Origin: Micromonospora radicis
GTDB taxonomy: Bacteria; Actinomycetota; Actinomycetes; Mycobacteriales; Micromonosporaceae
DNA length: 64,000 bases
Reading direction: 5' to 3'
NCBI RefSeq assembly: GCF_003583405.1
Contig: NZ_QXEC01000014.1
Span: 92,926-156,925, forward strand
Below are positions 26,505-36,160 of this stretch, piece after piece. The position numbers and the translations under genes are program-made. The notes under the pieces were generated by a model. That model was not told where the DNA came from, searched no databases, and saw nothing but the letters and a program-made list of their open reading frames with translations. Numbering within the stretch: the stretch's first letter is position 1; each line of letters starts with the position of its first letter.

Positions 26505-27079
26505 AGCGTTGCTCCTTGGCTACGGGTCGCGGCGAGGAACCGCTCGCGGGTGCAGATGCTGAGCAGGGCCTGCTTCTCCGGCTTGGCGATCGGGCCGAGC
26601 ACGTCGAAGCCGACGGCGGCGTTGAGGGCGTGCACGGCGGTGTTGCCGACGTCCGGCTCGACCACCACCCGGGCGGTGTCGGGGTCGGCGAACAGCCAGG
26701 ACATCACGGTGGTGAGCACGGCGCGGGTGAAGCCGTGCACCGGGGTCTCGGTGGGCGCGCAGAGGAAGTGCATGCCCACGTCGCCGGGCCGGGCGTCGTA
26801 GAGCCCGACCAGCTCGACCTGGGCCGGGTCGTACCGTTCGGCGAGGAAGGCGGGTCGGCCACGCCACAGCCCGAGGAAGGCGTCGTGGTGCGGGTGCGCG
26901 GCGATGCGCCGGTACTCCTCGGTGACCCGGGCCGGGTCGGCGTCCTGCATCAGCCAGAAGGTCGCCTTGGGGTGGGTGACCCACCGGTGCAGCAGCGGGG
27001 CGTCGGCGGCCACGTCGAGCGTACGCAGGGCGAACTCGCCCAGCACCGGATCGGTGCGGGTGTACACGGGGCCGTTCAC
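26501..27079 (-). CDS. desC: Siderophore acyltransferase (GNAT), N-hydroxycadaverine acylating
   Basis: 192 residues. DesC transfers acetyl or succinyl from CoA to N-hydroxycadaverine. Family features: [60 protein letters not shown] and [23 protein letters not shown] 27079 overlaps the desB stop as GTGA, and its own stop overlaps desD. The gene at 36153-36701 looks like a paralogue, so this locus carries two acyltransferases. Confidence 0.93.
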   Translation of the reverse strand: MNGPVYTRTDPVLGEFALRTLDVAADAPLLHRWVTHPKATFWLMQDADPARVTEEYRRIAAHPHHDAFLGLWRGRPAFLAERYDPAQVELVGLYDARPGDVGMHFLCAPTETPVHGFTRAVLTTVMSWLFADPDTARVVVEPDVGNTAVHALNAAVGFDVLGPIAKPEKQALLSICTRERFLAATRSQGATL

Positions 27080-28356
27080 GCGGGTACCCCGAACTCCTGG
27101 AAGGTGATCGACTTCTCGATCGGGTAGACCTCGCGGCCGAGCAGTTCGCGGATGATCCAGGCGTTGCGGTACGGGCCCATGCCGAGGTCCGGTGAAGTGA
27201 TGCTGTGCGTGTGGGTGCCGCCGTTCTGCAGGAAGACACCCCGTCCGGTGTGGTCGACGCTGTAGTTGCGGGCCACGTCGAGGCGGCCGTGGCCGTCGAA
27301 GCGCAGCCGGTCGCGGATCGGGTCGCAGAAGGCCGGCAGCTGGTAGCGGTAGCCGGTGGCCAGCACCAGCCCCTCGGTGTCCAGCAGGTGCTCCCGTCCC
27401 TGCTCGACGTGGTGCAGCCGCAGGGTGTGCCGGCCGGTGGCCGGGTCGTGGGTGACGCCGGTCAGTTCGGTGTTGGTCAGCAGCCGGGTGTTCACCGGGC
27501 CGGGCACGCTGCGGGCGTAGAGCAGGTCGAAGATGTCGTTGACCAGGTCGGCGGAGATCCCCTTGAACAGCCCCTTCTGCTCGGCTTCGAGCCGGTAGCG
27601 GGTCGGCTCGGGCAGGGCGTGGAAGTAGTCCACGTAGTCCGGTGAGGTCATCTCCAGGGTCAGCTTGGTGTACTCCAGCGGGAAGAACCGGGGTGAGCGG
27701 GTCACCCAGTTCAGCTGGTAGCCGTACGTGTCGATGTCGGCGAGCAGGTCGTGGTAGATCTCGGCGGCGCTCTGCCCGCTGCCGACGACGGTGATGCTGC
27801 GTTTGGCCCGCAGCTCGTCGCGGTGTTCCAGGTATCGGGAGTTGTGCACCGCGTCGGAGTCCAGCCCGGCGCAGGCCGCCGGCAGGTGCGGCGGGGTGCC
27901 GGTGCCGAGCACCAGGTGCCGGGCCCGGTGGGTGACGGTGCCGCCGTCGACGGTGGCGGTGACGACGTACCGGTCGTCGGTCGGGTCGTACTCGACGGCG
28001 GTGACCTGGTGGCCGAAGCGCAGGTTGGGCAGCTGCGCGGCGGCCCACCGGCAGTACGCGTCGTACTCGGCGCGCAGCGGGAAGAAGCTCTCCCGGATGT
28101 AGAAGGGGTAGAGCCGGCCGATCTGTTTGAGGTAGGCGAGGAAGGAGTACGGCGAGGTGGGGTCGGCCAGGGTGACCAGGTCGGCCAGGAACGGGGTCTG
28201 CAGGCGGGCCGACTCCAGCAGCATGCCGGGATGCCAGGAGACGTCGTCGCGGGCCTCCAGGAACAGCCCGTCGAGTTCGGTGAGCGGCGCGGTCAGGCAG
28301 GCCAGGCCCAGGTTGTACGGGCCGAGGCCGATCCCGATGAAGTCGTGGCTTTCCAT
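27076..28356 (-). CDS. desB: Cadaverine/lysine N6-hydroxylase (FAD-dependent)
   Basis: 426 residues. DesB N-hydroxylates cadaverine using FAD, NADPH and O2. Motifs: FAD site [16 protein letters not shown]; substrate region [25 protein letters not shown] site [18 protein letters not shown]; and the late [20 protein letters not shown] chose ATG 28356 because GGAGG lies 5 bases upstream and similarity starts at [11 protein letters not shown] 28389 is possible. It follows desA by about 35 bases. Confidence 0.94.
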   Translation of the reverse strand: MESHDFIGIGLGPYNLGLACLTAPLTELDGLFLEARDDVSWHPGMLLESARLQTPFLADLVTLADPTSPYSFLAYLKQIGRLYPFYIRESFFPLRAEYDAYCRWAAAQLPNLRFGHQVTAVEYDPTDDRYVVTATVDGGTVTHRARHLVLGTGTPPHLPAACAGLDSDAVHNSRYLEHRDELRAKRSITVVGSGQSAAEIYHDLLADIDTYGYQLNWVTRSPRFFPLEYTKLTLEMTSPDYVDYFHALPEPTRYRLEAEQKGLFKGISADLVNDIFDLLYARSVPGPVNTRLLTNTELTGVTHDPATGRHTLRLHHVEQGREHLLDTEGLVLATGYRYQLPAFCDPIRDRLRFDGHGRLDVARNYSVDHTGRGVFLQNGGTHTHSITSPDLGMGPYRNAWIIRELLGREVYPIEKSITFQEFGVPA

Positions 28357-28391
28357 CCGGCCCTCCAGGCTCGGGTGCGGGGTCGGCATGC

Positions 28392-29921
28392 TCAGCCGAC
28401 CGGGCAGGTGAGGTCGACGGCGGGTACGGCGTGGGTGTGCGCGTACCGGCCGGCGTGCTCGGCGATCAGGTCCAGCACGTACCCGACGTCGTCGCTGCCG
28501 GTGGCGGGGTTCAGCACGGTGAACTTGAGGTACTGCCGGCCGTCGACCCGGGTGCCGGCGACCACGGCCAGGCCGGAGGCGGCCAGCGCCGCCCGGGCGT
28601 GCAGGTTCGCCGCGTCGGCCAGGTCCGCCGGGGTGCCGGCGGGCCGCCAGCGGAACACCACCGTGCTCAGCGCCGAGCGGGTGAGCACCTCGAAGCGGGG
28701 GTCGGCCGCGGCCAGTTCCCACGCCTGTGCGGCCCGGTCGCAGACCTCGTCGAACAGTTCGCCGACGGCGTCCGGACCCATCACCCGCAGGGTCAGCCAG
28801 AGTTTGAGGGCGTCGAAGCGGCGGGTGGTCTGCAGGCTCTTGTCGACCTGGTTGGGGATGCGTTCGGCGACCGCCCGGGCCGGGTTGAGGTAGTCGGCGT
28901 GCCAGGTGGCGTGCCGCAGCGTACGTCGGTCGCGGACCAGCACGGCGCTGGAGCTGACCGGCTGGAAGAACGACTTGTGGTAGTCGACGGTCACCGAGTC
29001 GGCCCGCTCGATGCCGTCGAGCTGGTGCCGGCGGGTCGGCGAGACCAACAACCCGCAGCCGTACGCGGCGTCGACGTGCAGCCACACGCCGGCGGTGGCG
29101 CACACCTCGGCGATCTCGTCGAGCGGGTCGATGGTGCCGAAGTCGGTGGTGCCGGCGGTGGCGACGACGGCCATCACGGTCAGGCCGGCGCGCCGGCAGC
29201 GGGTGACCTCGTGGCGGACGGCTCCGGCGCGCATCCGCCGGTCCGGGCCGGTCTGCACCACCACTACCGCGTCCGGGGCCAGGCCGAGCAGCTTGGCGGC
29301 CTTCTGCACGCTGAAGTGGCCGGCGGCCGAGGTGATGATCCGCAGCTGGGGCAGCAGGATCCGCCGGTCGGTCGGGCTCGCCCCGGCCAGGGCCTCCTCC
29401 CGGGCCAGCAGCAGCGCGTGCAGGTTGGACTGGGTGCCGCCGCTGGTGAACACGCCGTCGGCGGCCGGGCCGAGGCCGATCCGGGCGGCGGTCCAGTCGA
29501 TCAGGCGTCGTTCGATCAGGGTTGCGCCGGCGCTCTGGTCCCAGGTGTCCATTGAGGAGTTGACGGCGCTGAGCACGGCCTCGCCGAGCAGGGCCGGGAT
29601 GACCACCGGGCAGTTGAGGTGCGCCAGGTAGCGCGGGTGGTGGAACCAGACGGCGTCGCGCAGGTACACCTCGTCGAGTTCGTCGAGGGCGGCGGTGGTG
29701 TCGCGCAGCGGCCGGTCCAGGTCGATCGCGTCCACCAGCGGCGCCAACTGCTCCGGGCGTACGCCGGTGAACGGTCCGGTCGCCTCGGCGACGCGCCGGG
29801 CCACCCGGTCCATGCCGGCGGTGACCGCGGCGCGGTAGTCGTCGGCTGTGCCGTCGTTGAACAGGTGGGCTCGGGCGGATGCGGGCCGGGTCGGCGTCGC
29901 GGTGGGCACCGGCAGGGTCAT
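28392..29921 (-). CDS. desA: Lysine decarboxylase (PLP, group II) for siderophore synthesis
   Basis: 509 residues. DesA makes cadaverine from lysine, the first step of desferrioxamine synthesis. Group II decarboxylase signatures: [57 protein letters not shown] and [15 protein letters not shown], with the PLP lysine at residue 316. It is the first des gene; 140 bases with two hairpins separate it from the upstream binding-protein gene. I found no separate iron box in that gap, so transcription from the 31.15 kb promoter is likely. Confidence 0.94.
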   Translation of the reverse strand: MTLPVPTATPTRPASARAHLFNDGTADDYRAAVTAGMDRVARRVAEATGPFTGVRPEQLAPLVDAIDLDRPLRDTTAALDELDEVYLRDAVWFHHPRYLAHLNCPVVIPALLGEAVLSAVNSSMDTWDQSAGATLIERRLIDWTAARIGLGPAADGVFTSGGTQSNLHALLLAREEALAGASPTDRRILLPQLRIITSAAGHFSVQKAAKLLGLAPDAVVVVQTGPDRRMRAGAVRHEVTRCRRAGLTVMAVVATAGTTDFGTIDPLDEIAEVCATAGVWLHVDAAYGCGLLVSPTRRHQLDGIERADSVTVDYHKSFFQPVSSSAVLVRDRRTLRHATWHADYLNPARAVAERIPNQVDKSLQTTRRFDALKLWLTLRVMGPDAVGELFDEVCDRAAQAWELAAADPRFEVLTRSALSTVVFRWRPAGTPADLADAANLHARAALAASGLAVVAGTRVDGRQYLKFTVLNPATGSDDVGYVLDLIAEHAGRYAHTHAVPAVDLTCPVG

Positions 29922-29965
29922 GGACTGTCCTCCACGCTCGGCGGATCGGTTCTCGGGCAGCCGGA

Positions 29966-29997
29966 ACCCGCCGCCGGCGCGGCGCGCGGCGGCGGGT
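29966..29997. terminator. GC hairpin in the binding-protein/desA gap
   Basis: An 11-bp stem beginning ACCCGCCGCC, 45 bases upstream of the desA start. It could be a second terminator or a leader structure that sets desA expression relative to the binding protein. Confidence 0.4.
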
Positions 29998-30019
29998 GCT
30001 GCGGTCGGTGCGGGGTGGG

Positions 30020-30053
30020 GGGCGACCGGTGGGTCGGTTCACACCGGTCGCCC
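30020..30053. terminator. Hairpin after the siderophore-binding-protein gene
   Basis: A perfect 12-bp stem (GGGCGACCGGTG arms) with a 10-base loop, 8 bases past the stop at 30062. It could attenuate read-through into desABCD, since binding proteins are often needed in excess. Confidence 0.55.
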
Positions 30054-30061
30054 GTGGCGGC

Positions 30062-31093
30062 TCAGGTGAGCTTCTTCGCGCCCTGGATCGCGGTGGCGAG
30101 GTTCTCCAGCAGCGGGGCCGCCCCGGCGTACGAGAAGCGGGGTACGGCGTCCCAGCCGGTCACCTGGCCGGCCTGCACGGCGGGCAGTTGCTTCCAGGTG
30201 GGCTTGGCGGTCAGGTCGGCCGGTTGCAGAGCGGTGCTGCGGTTGTCGAGCAGGATCAGGTCGGCCGGGAACTTGCCGGCGTTCTCCCAGCTGAGCGCCT
30301 CGAAGTAGTCGCCGGCTTCGAGTTTGGTGGGCACCACGATGTCGACGCCGAGTTCGGCGAAGTACATCAGGTCGGTGCTGACCTTGGGGTTGGAGACGTA
30401 GAACAGGTCGGGGCTGCCGGAGGCGGCCATCACCTTGATGCCGGGGTTGGCCTTGACCGCCTGGCGCACCGCCTCGGCGGCGGCGTCGAAGCGCGCCTTG
30501 GCGTCGGTGACCTTCGGGGCGGACAGGTCGGCGCCGAGGGACTCGGCGAGCTGGGCGTAGCGCTCGATCGGTTTGGTCATCGGTACCCGGGCGGTGGTGA
30601 TGGTCACCACCGGCGCCAGCGGAAGGATCTTGTCCTTGCTCTCGTCCGGGACGTACCAGTAGGCGCCCGGGTCGTACATGTGCGTGACCAGTAGTTCCGG
30701 GCGCAGTGCGGCGTACTTCTCGACGCTGAACTCGCCCCAGACGTTGCCGAGGATCTCCACGCTCTCGACGTCGAGGTCGCCGGCCTGCGGTTCCTTGCTG
30801 CCATCGGACTTCTTGGTCTCGCCGAAGACGCCGACCACCTCCTGCCCCAGTCCGAAATCGACCAGCGCGGCGGCCGACCCGGTGAAGGCCACCACGCGGC
30901 CGGGGCGGGCCTGCGCGGTGACCGTCTCGGGGCGGTCGTCGGTGAACGACCACGGCCCGGAACTGTTACCACTGCTGGGGTTTGCCGTGTCGTCCCGGCC
31001 GCAGCCGGCGAGCACGGCGGCGAGGGCGGCGGCGCCACCGGCGGCGAACAGCCCCCGGCGGGAGAGGCGGCGTACGGAAACGGGATCAGGCAT
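30062..31093 (-). CDS. Siderophore-binding lipoprotein of an iron ABC transporter
   Basis: 343 residues. The N-terminus has twin arginines ([15 protein letters not shown]) and a lipobox AVLAGC, indicating a lipoprotein, possibly Tat-exported. The body is a class III periplasmic-binding fold (FepB/DesE-type): [58 protein letters not shown]. It lies between the iron box and desA, the position of desE in Streptomyces clusters, so ferrioxamine-type chelates are the expected ligand. The partner permeases and ATPase are divergent. Confidence 0.92.
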   Translation of the reverse strand: MPDPVSVRRLSRRGLFAAGGAAALAAVLAGCGRDDTANPSSGNSSGPWSFTDDRPETVTAQARPGRVVAFTGSAAALVDFGLGQEVVGVFGETKKSDGSKEPQAGDLDVESVEILGNVWGEFSVEKYAALRPELLVTHMYDPGAYWYVPDESKDKILPLAPVVTITTARVPMTKPIERYAQLAESLGADLSAPKVTDAKARFDAAAEAVRQAVKANPGIKVMAASGSPDLFYVSNPKVSTDLMYFAELGVDIVVPTKLEAGDYFEALSWENAGKFPADLILLDNRSTALQPADLTAKPTWKQLPAVQAGQVTGWDAVPRFSYAGAAPLLENLATAIQGAKKLT

Positions 31094-31140
31094 GGCGTCG
31101 TCTTTCGATCAGGGTCCAGGGTGGCCATGGACAGCCGGGG

Positions 31141-31159
31141 TTAGGCTAACCTAACCTAA
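31141..31159. promoter_or_regulatory. Iron box (IdeR/DmdR-type operator)
   Basis: The minus strand reads TTAGGTTAGGTTAGCCTAA, matching the actinobacterial consensus TTAGGTTAGGCTAACCTAA at 17 of 19 positions. It lies 47 bases upstream of the binding-protein start and about 50 bases before the permease start, so one iron-loaded repressor dimer pair could silence both directions. Confidence 0.88.
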
Positions 31160-31207
31160 CTGCCTGTCAAGTCCCGCTCGGCGTTTCGCACCACACTGGA
31201 GTTCACA

Positions 31208-32260
31208 CTGTCCGTCATCGAGTCGCCACCCCACGAAACGCCGCACCGGGCTCCACCACCACCGCCGTCGCGTCGTGCCGCCTACCGTGCCGCCGGTCTC
31301 GGTGCCGCGGCCCTGGCGCTGGTCGCGGTCGTGGTGCTCAGCATCGCCGTCGGCGCCAAGCCGATCCCGCTGGCACAGGTGTGGCCGGCGCTCACCGACC
31401 CCACCGCCGCCGAGTACGCCGTGGTGCACGAGATGCGGCTGCCCCGCACCCTGCTCGGCCTGCTCGCCGGCACCGCGCTCGGGGTGGCCGGCGCGGCGAT
31501 GCAGGCACTGACCCGCAACCCGCTCGCCGACCCCGGCCTGCTCGGCATCAACGCCGGTGCGGCCGCCGCGATCGCCACCGCCGCGTTGCTGTTCGGCGTC
31601 GGCGCGGGCGCCGGCCAGATCTGGTTCGCGCTGGCCGGCGCCGCCGCGGTCACCGTCGGGGTGTACGCCGTCGGCGGTGGCCGCACCGCCACCCCGGCCC
31701 GGTTGGCGTTGGCCGGTGCCGCACTCAACGCGGCCCTCTACTCCTACGTCAGTGCGGTGATGCTGCTCGACGCGGCCGGCCTGGAGCGGCTGCGGTTCTG
31801 GACGGTCGGCTCGCTGGCCGGTGCCGACGAGGACACCGTGCGGCGGGTACTGCCGTTTGTCGCGGTCGGACTGCTGGCCGCGCTGGCCGCCGCCCGCCCG
31901 CTCAACGCGCTCGCCCTGGGCGACGACAGCGCCCGCGCCCTGGGCGCCCGGCCGGCGTTGATCCGGGCCGCGGTGATCGTCGCCATCACCCTGCTCTGCG
32001 GCGCCGCCACCGCCGCCTGCGGGCCGCTGGTCTTCGTCGGGCTGCTGGTGCCGCATCTGGTACGCGTGCTCACCGGGCCCGACCTGCGCTGGCTGCTGCC
32101 GTACTGCGCGCTGCTCGCCCCGGTGCTGCTGCTCGGCTCCGACGTGCTCGGCCGGGTGCTCGGTCGCCCCGGCGAGTTGCAGGTGGGGCTGGTCACCGCC
32201 GTGCTCGGCGGGCCGCTCTTCCTCTGGCTGGTGACCCGGACCAGGACGGCCCGGCCATGA
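31208..32260 (+). CDS. FecCD-family siderophore ABC transporter permease (probable CTG start)
   Basis: About 350 residues with nine or ten membrane helices. FecCD landmarks: EMRLPRTLLGLLAGTALGVA, MQALTRNPLADPGLLGINAG, GDDSARALGARPALIRAAVI and ACGPLVFVGLLVPHLVRVLT. The first ATG/GTG/TTG in frame (31331) falls inside the first membrane helix, so the true start must be upstream. CTG 31208 follows GGAG by six bases and yields SVIESPPHETPHRAP before the helix. A CTG start is rare but fits best. Overlaps the next gene by ATGA. Confidence 0.85.
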   Translation: MSVIESPPHETPHRAPPPPPSRRAAYRAAGLGAAALALVAVVVLSIAVGAKPIPLAQVWPALTDPTAAEYAVVHEMRLPRTLLGLLAGTALGVAGAAMQALTRNPLADPGLLGINAGAAAAIATAALLFGVGAGAGQIWFALAGAAAVTVGVYAVGGGRTATPARLALAGAALNAALYSYVSAVMLLDAAGLERLRFWTVGSLAGADEDTVRRVLPFVAVGLLAALAAARPLNALALGDDSARALGARPALIRAAVIVAITLLCGAATAACGPLVFVGLLVPHLVRVLTGPDLRWLLPYCALLAPVLLLGSDVLGRVLGRPGELQVGLVTAVLGGPLFLWLVTRTRTARP

Positions 32261-33279
32261 TCGTGATCCGTACCCCGGGCGGCTTCTCCCTGCGGGTGCA
32301 CGCCCGCGCCCTCACCGTCGGCGCGGTCGGTACGCTGCTCGCGCTCGCCGTCGGCGTGCTGGCCGTCGGCCACGGCGACTATCCGATGTCACCGGCCGAC
32401 GTGCTGCGCACCCTGACCGGTGGCGGCAGCGCCGCCGAGCAGTTCATCGTCGTCGAACTGCGGCTGCCGCGGCTGGTCACCGCGCTGGCCGTGGGTGCCG
32501 CCCTCGGGCTGGCCGGCGCGGTGTTCCAGGCGCTGGTCCGCAACCCGCTGGGCAGCCCGGACGTGCTCGGCTTCACCCAGGGCGCGGCGACCGGCGCGTT
32601 GCTCGTGGTGGTGGTCGGCGGCGGCAGCACCGCCCTGGCCGGGGCCGCCGCCGCCGGTGGCGTGGTCACCGGCCTGCTGATCTACCTGGTCGCCTGGCGG
32701 CGCGGGGTGCACGGCTACCGGCTGGTGCTCGTCGGGATCGGCGTGTCGGCCATCCTGACCGGGGTCAACGGCTACCTGCTGACCCGGGCGCCACTGATGG
32801 AGGCGGCCCGGGCGATGCTCTGGCTCACCGGCAGCCTCGACGGTCGCGGCTGGTCCGACGCCGGGCCGCTGCTGGTCGCGCTCGCGGTGACGGTGCCGGT
32901 GCTGCTGGCCTGCGGGCCGGCGCTGCGGATGACCGAACTCGGCGACGACGCGGCCAGCGGGCTGGGCGTACCGGTGGCCCGGCTGCGGATGGTCCTGCTC
33001 GCCGCGGCGGTGCTGCTGGTGTCGCTGTCGGCCGCCGCCGCCGGCCCGGTGTCCTTCGTCGCCCTCACCGCACCGCACCTGGCCCGCCGGCTGACCCGGG
33101 CGCCGGGCACCAACCTGCTGCCGGCCGCGGTCGTCGGCGCGCTGATCCTCGTCGTCGCCGACCAGATGGCGCAGCGGATCTTCCCCCAGCAGCTGCCGGT
33201 CGGTGTGGTGACCGGGGTACTCGGCGGCGGCTACCTGGTCTGGCTACTGGCCACCGAACGCCGGGCGGGCCGGCTGTGA
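32257..33279 (+). CDS. FecCD-family siderophore ABC transporter permease (second subunit)
   Basis: 340 residues, polytopic. Family features: ELRLPRLVTALAVGAALGLA, FQALVRNPLGSPDVLGFTQG, MTELGDDAASGLGVPVARLR and AAGPVSFVALTAPHLARRLT. It pairs with the preceding permease to form the membrane channel for ferric siderophore uptake. ATG overlaps the upstream stop; the stop overlaps the ATPase start (GTGA). Confidence 0.93.
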   Translation: MIVIRTPGGFSLRVHARALTVGAVGTLLALAVGVLAVGHGDYPMSPADVLRTLTGGGSAAEQFIVVELRLPRLVTALAVGAALGLAGAVFQALVRNPLGSPDVLGFTQGAATGALLVVVVGGGSTALAGAAAAGGVVTGLLIYLVAWRRGVHGYRLVLVGIGVSAILTGVNGYLLTRAPLMEAARAMLWLTGSLDGRGWSDAGPLLVALAVTVPVLLACGPALRMTELGDDAASGLGVPVARLRMVLLAAAVLLVSLSAAAAGPVSFVALTAPHLARRLTRAPGTNLLPAAVVGALILVVADQMAQRIFPQQLPVGVVTGVLGGGYLVWLLATERRAGRL

Positions 33280-34121
33280 GCACCATCGACGAGAACGGAG
33301 CGACCAGCATGACCTCCCGGCTGGGTGGCAGCGGGCTACGGCTCGCCTACGAGCGGCGCGTCGTCGCCGACGACCTGACCGTCGCCGTCCCCGACCGCTC
33401 GTTCACGGTCATCATCGGCCCGAACGCCTGCGGCAAGTCGACCCTGCTGCGGGCCCTGTCCCGGCTGCTCAAGCCGGCGGCGGGCGCGGTGCTGCTGGAC
33501 GGCGAGGACATCCACCGGCGACCCGCCCGGGCGGTGGCCCGTACCCTCGGTCTGCTGCCCCAGTCACCGACCGCACCCGACGGCATCGGCGTGGCGGAGC
33601 TGGTGTCCCGGGGTCGTTACCCGCACCAGGGGCTGCTGCGGCAGTGGTCCCGCGACGACGAACGGATCGTGGCCGAGTCGATGGCCGCCACCGGCGTCGC
33701 CGACCTGACCGACCGGCTGGTCGACGAGCTCTCCGGCGGCCAACGGCAACGGGTCTGGCTGGCGATGGCGCTGGCCCAGCAGACCCCGCTGCTGCTGCTC
33801 GACGAGCCGACCACCTATCTGGACATCGCCCACCAGATCGAGGTGCTCGACCTGTGCGCCCGGCTGCACGAGGAGCAGGGCCGTACGCTGGTCGCGGTGC
33901 TGCACGACCTCAACCACGCCGCCCGCTACGCCACCCACCTGATCGCCATGCGCGGTGGGCAGGTGGTGGCCGCCGGTGAACCGGGCCGGATCGTCACCGC
34001 CGAACTGGTCGAGGAGGTCTTCGGGCTGCCCTGCCGGGTCATCGACGACCCGGAGACCGGCACCCCGCTGGTGGTCCCGGCCGCCCGCACCCGCGCGCGG
34101 CAGCACGGAGGGCGGGCATGA
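33276..34121 (+). CDS. Siderophore ABC transporter ATP-binding protein (FepC-like)
   Basis: 281 residues. Walker A GPNACGKST (residues 48-56), Q-loop region TLGLLPQSPTAPDGIGVAEL, signature DELSGGQRQRVWLAMALAQQ, Walker B LLLLDEPTTYLDIAHQIEVL and switch histidine in VAVLHDLNHAARYA. It energises uptake through the two FecCD permeases. GTG start overlaps the upstream stop, and an ATGA overlap leads into the acylase gene, tying uptake to siderophore tailoring. Confidence 0.95.
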   Translation: MSTIDENGATSMTSRLGGSGLRLAYERRVVADDLTVAVPDRSFTVIIGPNACGKSTLLRALSRLLKPAAGAVLLDGEDIHRRPARAVARTLGLLPQSPTAPDGIGVAELVSRGRYPHQGLLRQWSRDDERIVAESMAATGVADLTDRLVDELSGGQRQRVWLAMALAQQTPLLLLDEPTTYLDIAHQIEVLDLCARLHEEQGRTLVAVLHDLNHAARYATHLIAMRGGQVVAAGEPGRIVTAELVEEVFGLPCRVIDDPETGTPLVVPAARTRARQHGGRA

Positions 34122-36160
34122 GCGGGCGGAGGTACCGCGACGCGTACGGGATCCCGCACCTGGCCGCCGACGACCACGAGGCGTTGGCCTTCGCCCAGGG
34201 TCGGGTCACCGCGCTGGACCGGGCCTGGCAGATCGAGGTGGAGCGGCACCGCTCGCAGGGCACCAGCGCGACCTTCCTCGGCCCGGACGCGGTCGGCTGG
34301 GACGCCTTCGCCCGTCGGGTCCGGCTGGACGACACCGCCCGGCGCTGCCACGCCGCCCTCGACCCGGCCACCGCCCGCTGGGTGGGCCGGTACGTCGACG
34401 GGGTCAACGCCGGCCTGGCCGCCGGGGCGCAGCGGGCACCGGAGTTCGCCGCCACCGGGCTGACCCCCGGACGTTGGCAGCCGTGGACGCCGCTGGCGCT
34501 CTGGCTCACCCACCACGTGCTCTTCGCCGGTTTCCCCGGCAAGCTCTGGCGGGAGCACGTGATCCGCCGGCTCGGTCCGGCCGCCGCCGGGCTGTTCGCC
34601 GTCGACGGTCCCGTCGCCTCGGGCAGCAACGGCTGGTTGCTGCCCGCCGGGCGGACCGCCACCGGCGCGGCGCTGATCGCCGGTGACCCGCACCGGTTCA
34701 TCGAGGCCCCCGGCATCTACCAGCAGATCCGGCTGGCCTGCCCGGAGTACGACGTGCTCGGCTTCGCCGTGCCCGGGGTGCCGGGCATCGCGCACTTCGG
34801 CCACGCCGGACAGGTCGCCTGGGCGATCACCAACGCGATGGCCGACTACCAGGACGCGTACGCCGAGCGGCTGCGCCGCCGGGACGGCCGGGTCGAGGCG
34901 TACGGGCCGCGCGGGTGGCGGCCGGTACACCGGCACGTCGAGACGATCGAGGTGGCCGGTGCGCCGCCGGTCGAGGTCGAGGTGATCGAGACCGAGCGGG
35001 GGCCGGTGATCTCCGGTGGCCCGGACGAGCATCCCGACCTCACGGTCAGCCTGCGTCATCCGCCCCGGGTCACCGGCGAACTCGGTTTCGCCGTCCTGCC
35101 GGCGCTGCTGCGCGCCCGCACCGTCGACGACGTGGACGCGGCCCTGGACGGCTGGGTGGAGCCGGTGAACGTGGTGCTGGCCGCCGACACCGCCGGTGGG
35201 CTGTTGCACCGGGTCGCCGGCCGGGTGCCGCGCCGCCATCCCGACAACGGGGTGCGGGTGGTGCCGGGCTGGGACGAGGCGTACGCCTGGCGGGGCTGGC
35301 ACCCGATGCCGAAGTCCCCGGTCGGGCAGGTGGCGGTGATGGCCAACGAACGGGGCATCTCCGCCGGGCTCGGGGTGGAGTTCGCCCCGCCGTACCGGGC
35401 CGAGCGGATCCGTGCGCTGCTGACCGCCCGCACCGACTGGCGGCCGGAGCAGCTGGGCGTCGTACACACCGACACCCGGCTGGCGGCGGCCGGACCGCTA
35501 CTGGAGCTGCTCGCCGACGTGGCCGGGCTGAGCAGCGCGGCGACCGCGCTGCGCGACCGACTGCTGCGCTGGGACCGCCGGATGGACGCCGACAGCGTCG
35601 ACGCGGCCCGCTTCGCCGACCTGCGGGCCGCGGTGGTCCGCCGGCTGGCCGCCCACCCGACACTGGCCGTGCTGGCCGAACCGCCGGCCCACCCGGAGGT
35701 GTTCGGACCCTGGCTGGCCCTGCTGCCCCGGGTCGGGTACGCGGTGTTGCCGCTGCTGCACGCCGACCTACCCGGACTGGACCGCGACGCGCTGCTGCGG
35801 GCCGCCGCCGAGGAGGTCGCCGCCACCGACGACCCCCGCCGCTGGGGGCAGCGGCACCGGCTGGCGCCGTGGCGGGCGCTGCCCGATCCGGCCGCACCGG
35901 CCGGGCCGGAACTCTCCGGCGACCACGACTGCGTGTTGGCCACCGCCAGTGTGCCCGGCCTGACCGACCTGTGTTCGCGGGGGCCGGCGGCCCGATACGT
36001 GTGGGATCTGGGGCGGCGCGCGGACAGCCGGTGGGTGGTGCCGCTCGGCGCGACCGGTGCCGGGCCGCACCGCGACGACCAGTTGCCGGTGTGGCTGCGT
36101 GGCGAGCTGGTCGAGGTGACCTGCGACTGGGATCGGCTGACCGAGGAGCACGATGACTGA
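34118..36160 (+). CDS. Penicillin-acylase-family Ntn hydrolase in the siderophore locus
   Basis: 680 residues. Family order: YRDAYGIPHLAADDHEALAF, then VASGSNGWLLPAG where Ser170 would be the N-terminal nucleophile released by self-cleavage, GDPHRFIEAPGIYQQIRLAC, HFGHAGQVAWAITNAMADYQ and a late SGDHDCVLATASVPGLTDL. There is no signal peptide, unlike classical penicillin acylases, so it should act in the cytoplasm. It is translationally coupled to the uptake ATPase and to the following GNAT gene. I recall similar acylase/acetyltransferase pairs linked to arylated or acylated desferrioxamines; it may make or hydrolyse siderophore amides. Confidence 0.88.
   Translation: MSGRRYRDAYGIPHLAADDHEALAFAQGRVTALDRAWQIEVERHRSQGTSATFLGPDAVGWDAFARRVRLDDTARRCHAALDPATARWVGRYVDGVNAGLAAGAQRAPEFAATGLTPGRWQPWTPLALWLTHHVLFAGFPGKLWREHVIRRLGPAAAGLFAVDGPVASGSNGWLLPAGRTATGAALIAGDPHRFIEAPGIYQQIRLACPEYDVLGFAVPGVPGIAHFGHAGQVAWAITNAMADYQDAYAERLRRRDGRVEAYGPRGWRPVHRHVETIEVAGAPPVEVEVIETERGPVISGGPDEHPDLTVSLRHPPRVTGELGFAVLPALLRARTVDDVDAALDGWVEPVNVVLAADTAGGLLHRVAGRVPRRHPDNGVRVVPGWDEAYAWRGWHPMPKSPVGQVAVMANERGISAGLGVEFAPPYRAERIRALLTARTDWRPEQLGVVHTDTRLAAAGPLLELLADVAGLSSAATALRDRLLRWDRRMDADSVDAARFADLRAAVVRRLAAHPTLAVLAEPPAHPEVFGPWLALLPRVGYAVLPLLHADLPGLDRDALLRAAAEEVAATDDPRRWGQRHRLAPWRALPDPAAPAGPELSGDHDCVLATASVPGLTDLCSRGPAARYVWDLGRRADSRWVVPLGATGAGPHRDDQLPVWLRGELVEVTCDWDRLTEEHDD

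Noticed and set aside
28357..30042. N-terminal extension of the desB frame to 30042
   Set aside because: Overlaps desA in another frame; only the part after 28356 matches N-hydroxylases and has a ribosome site.
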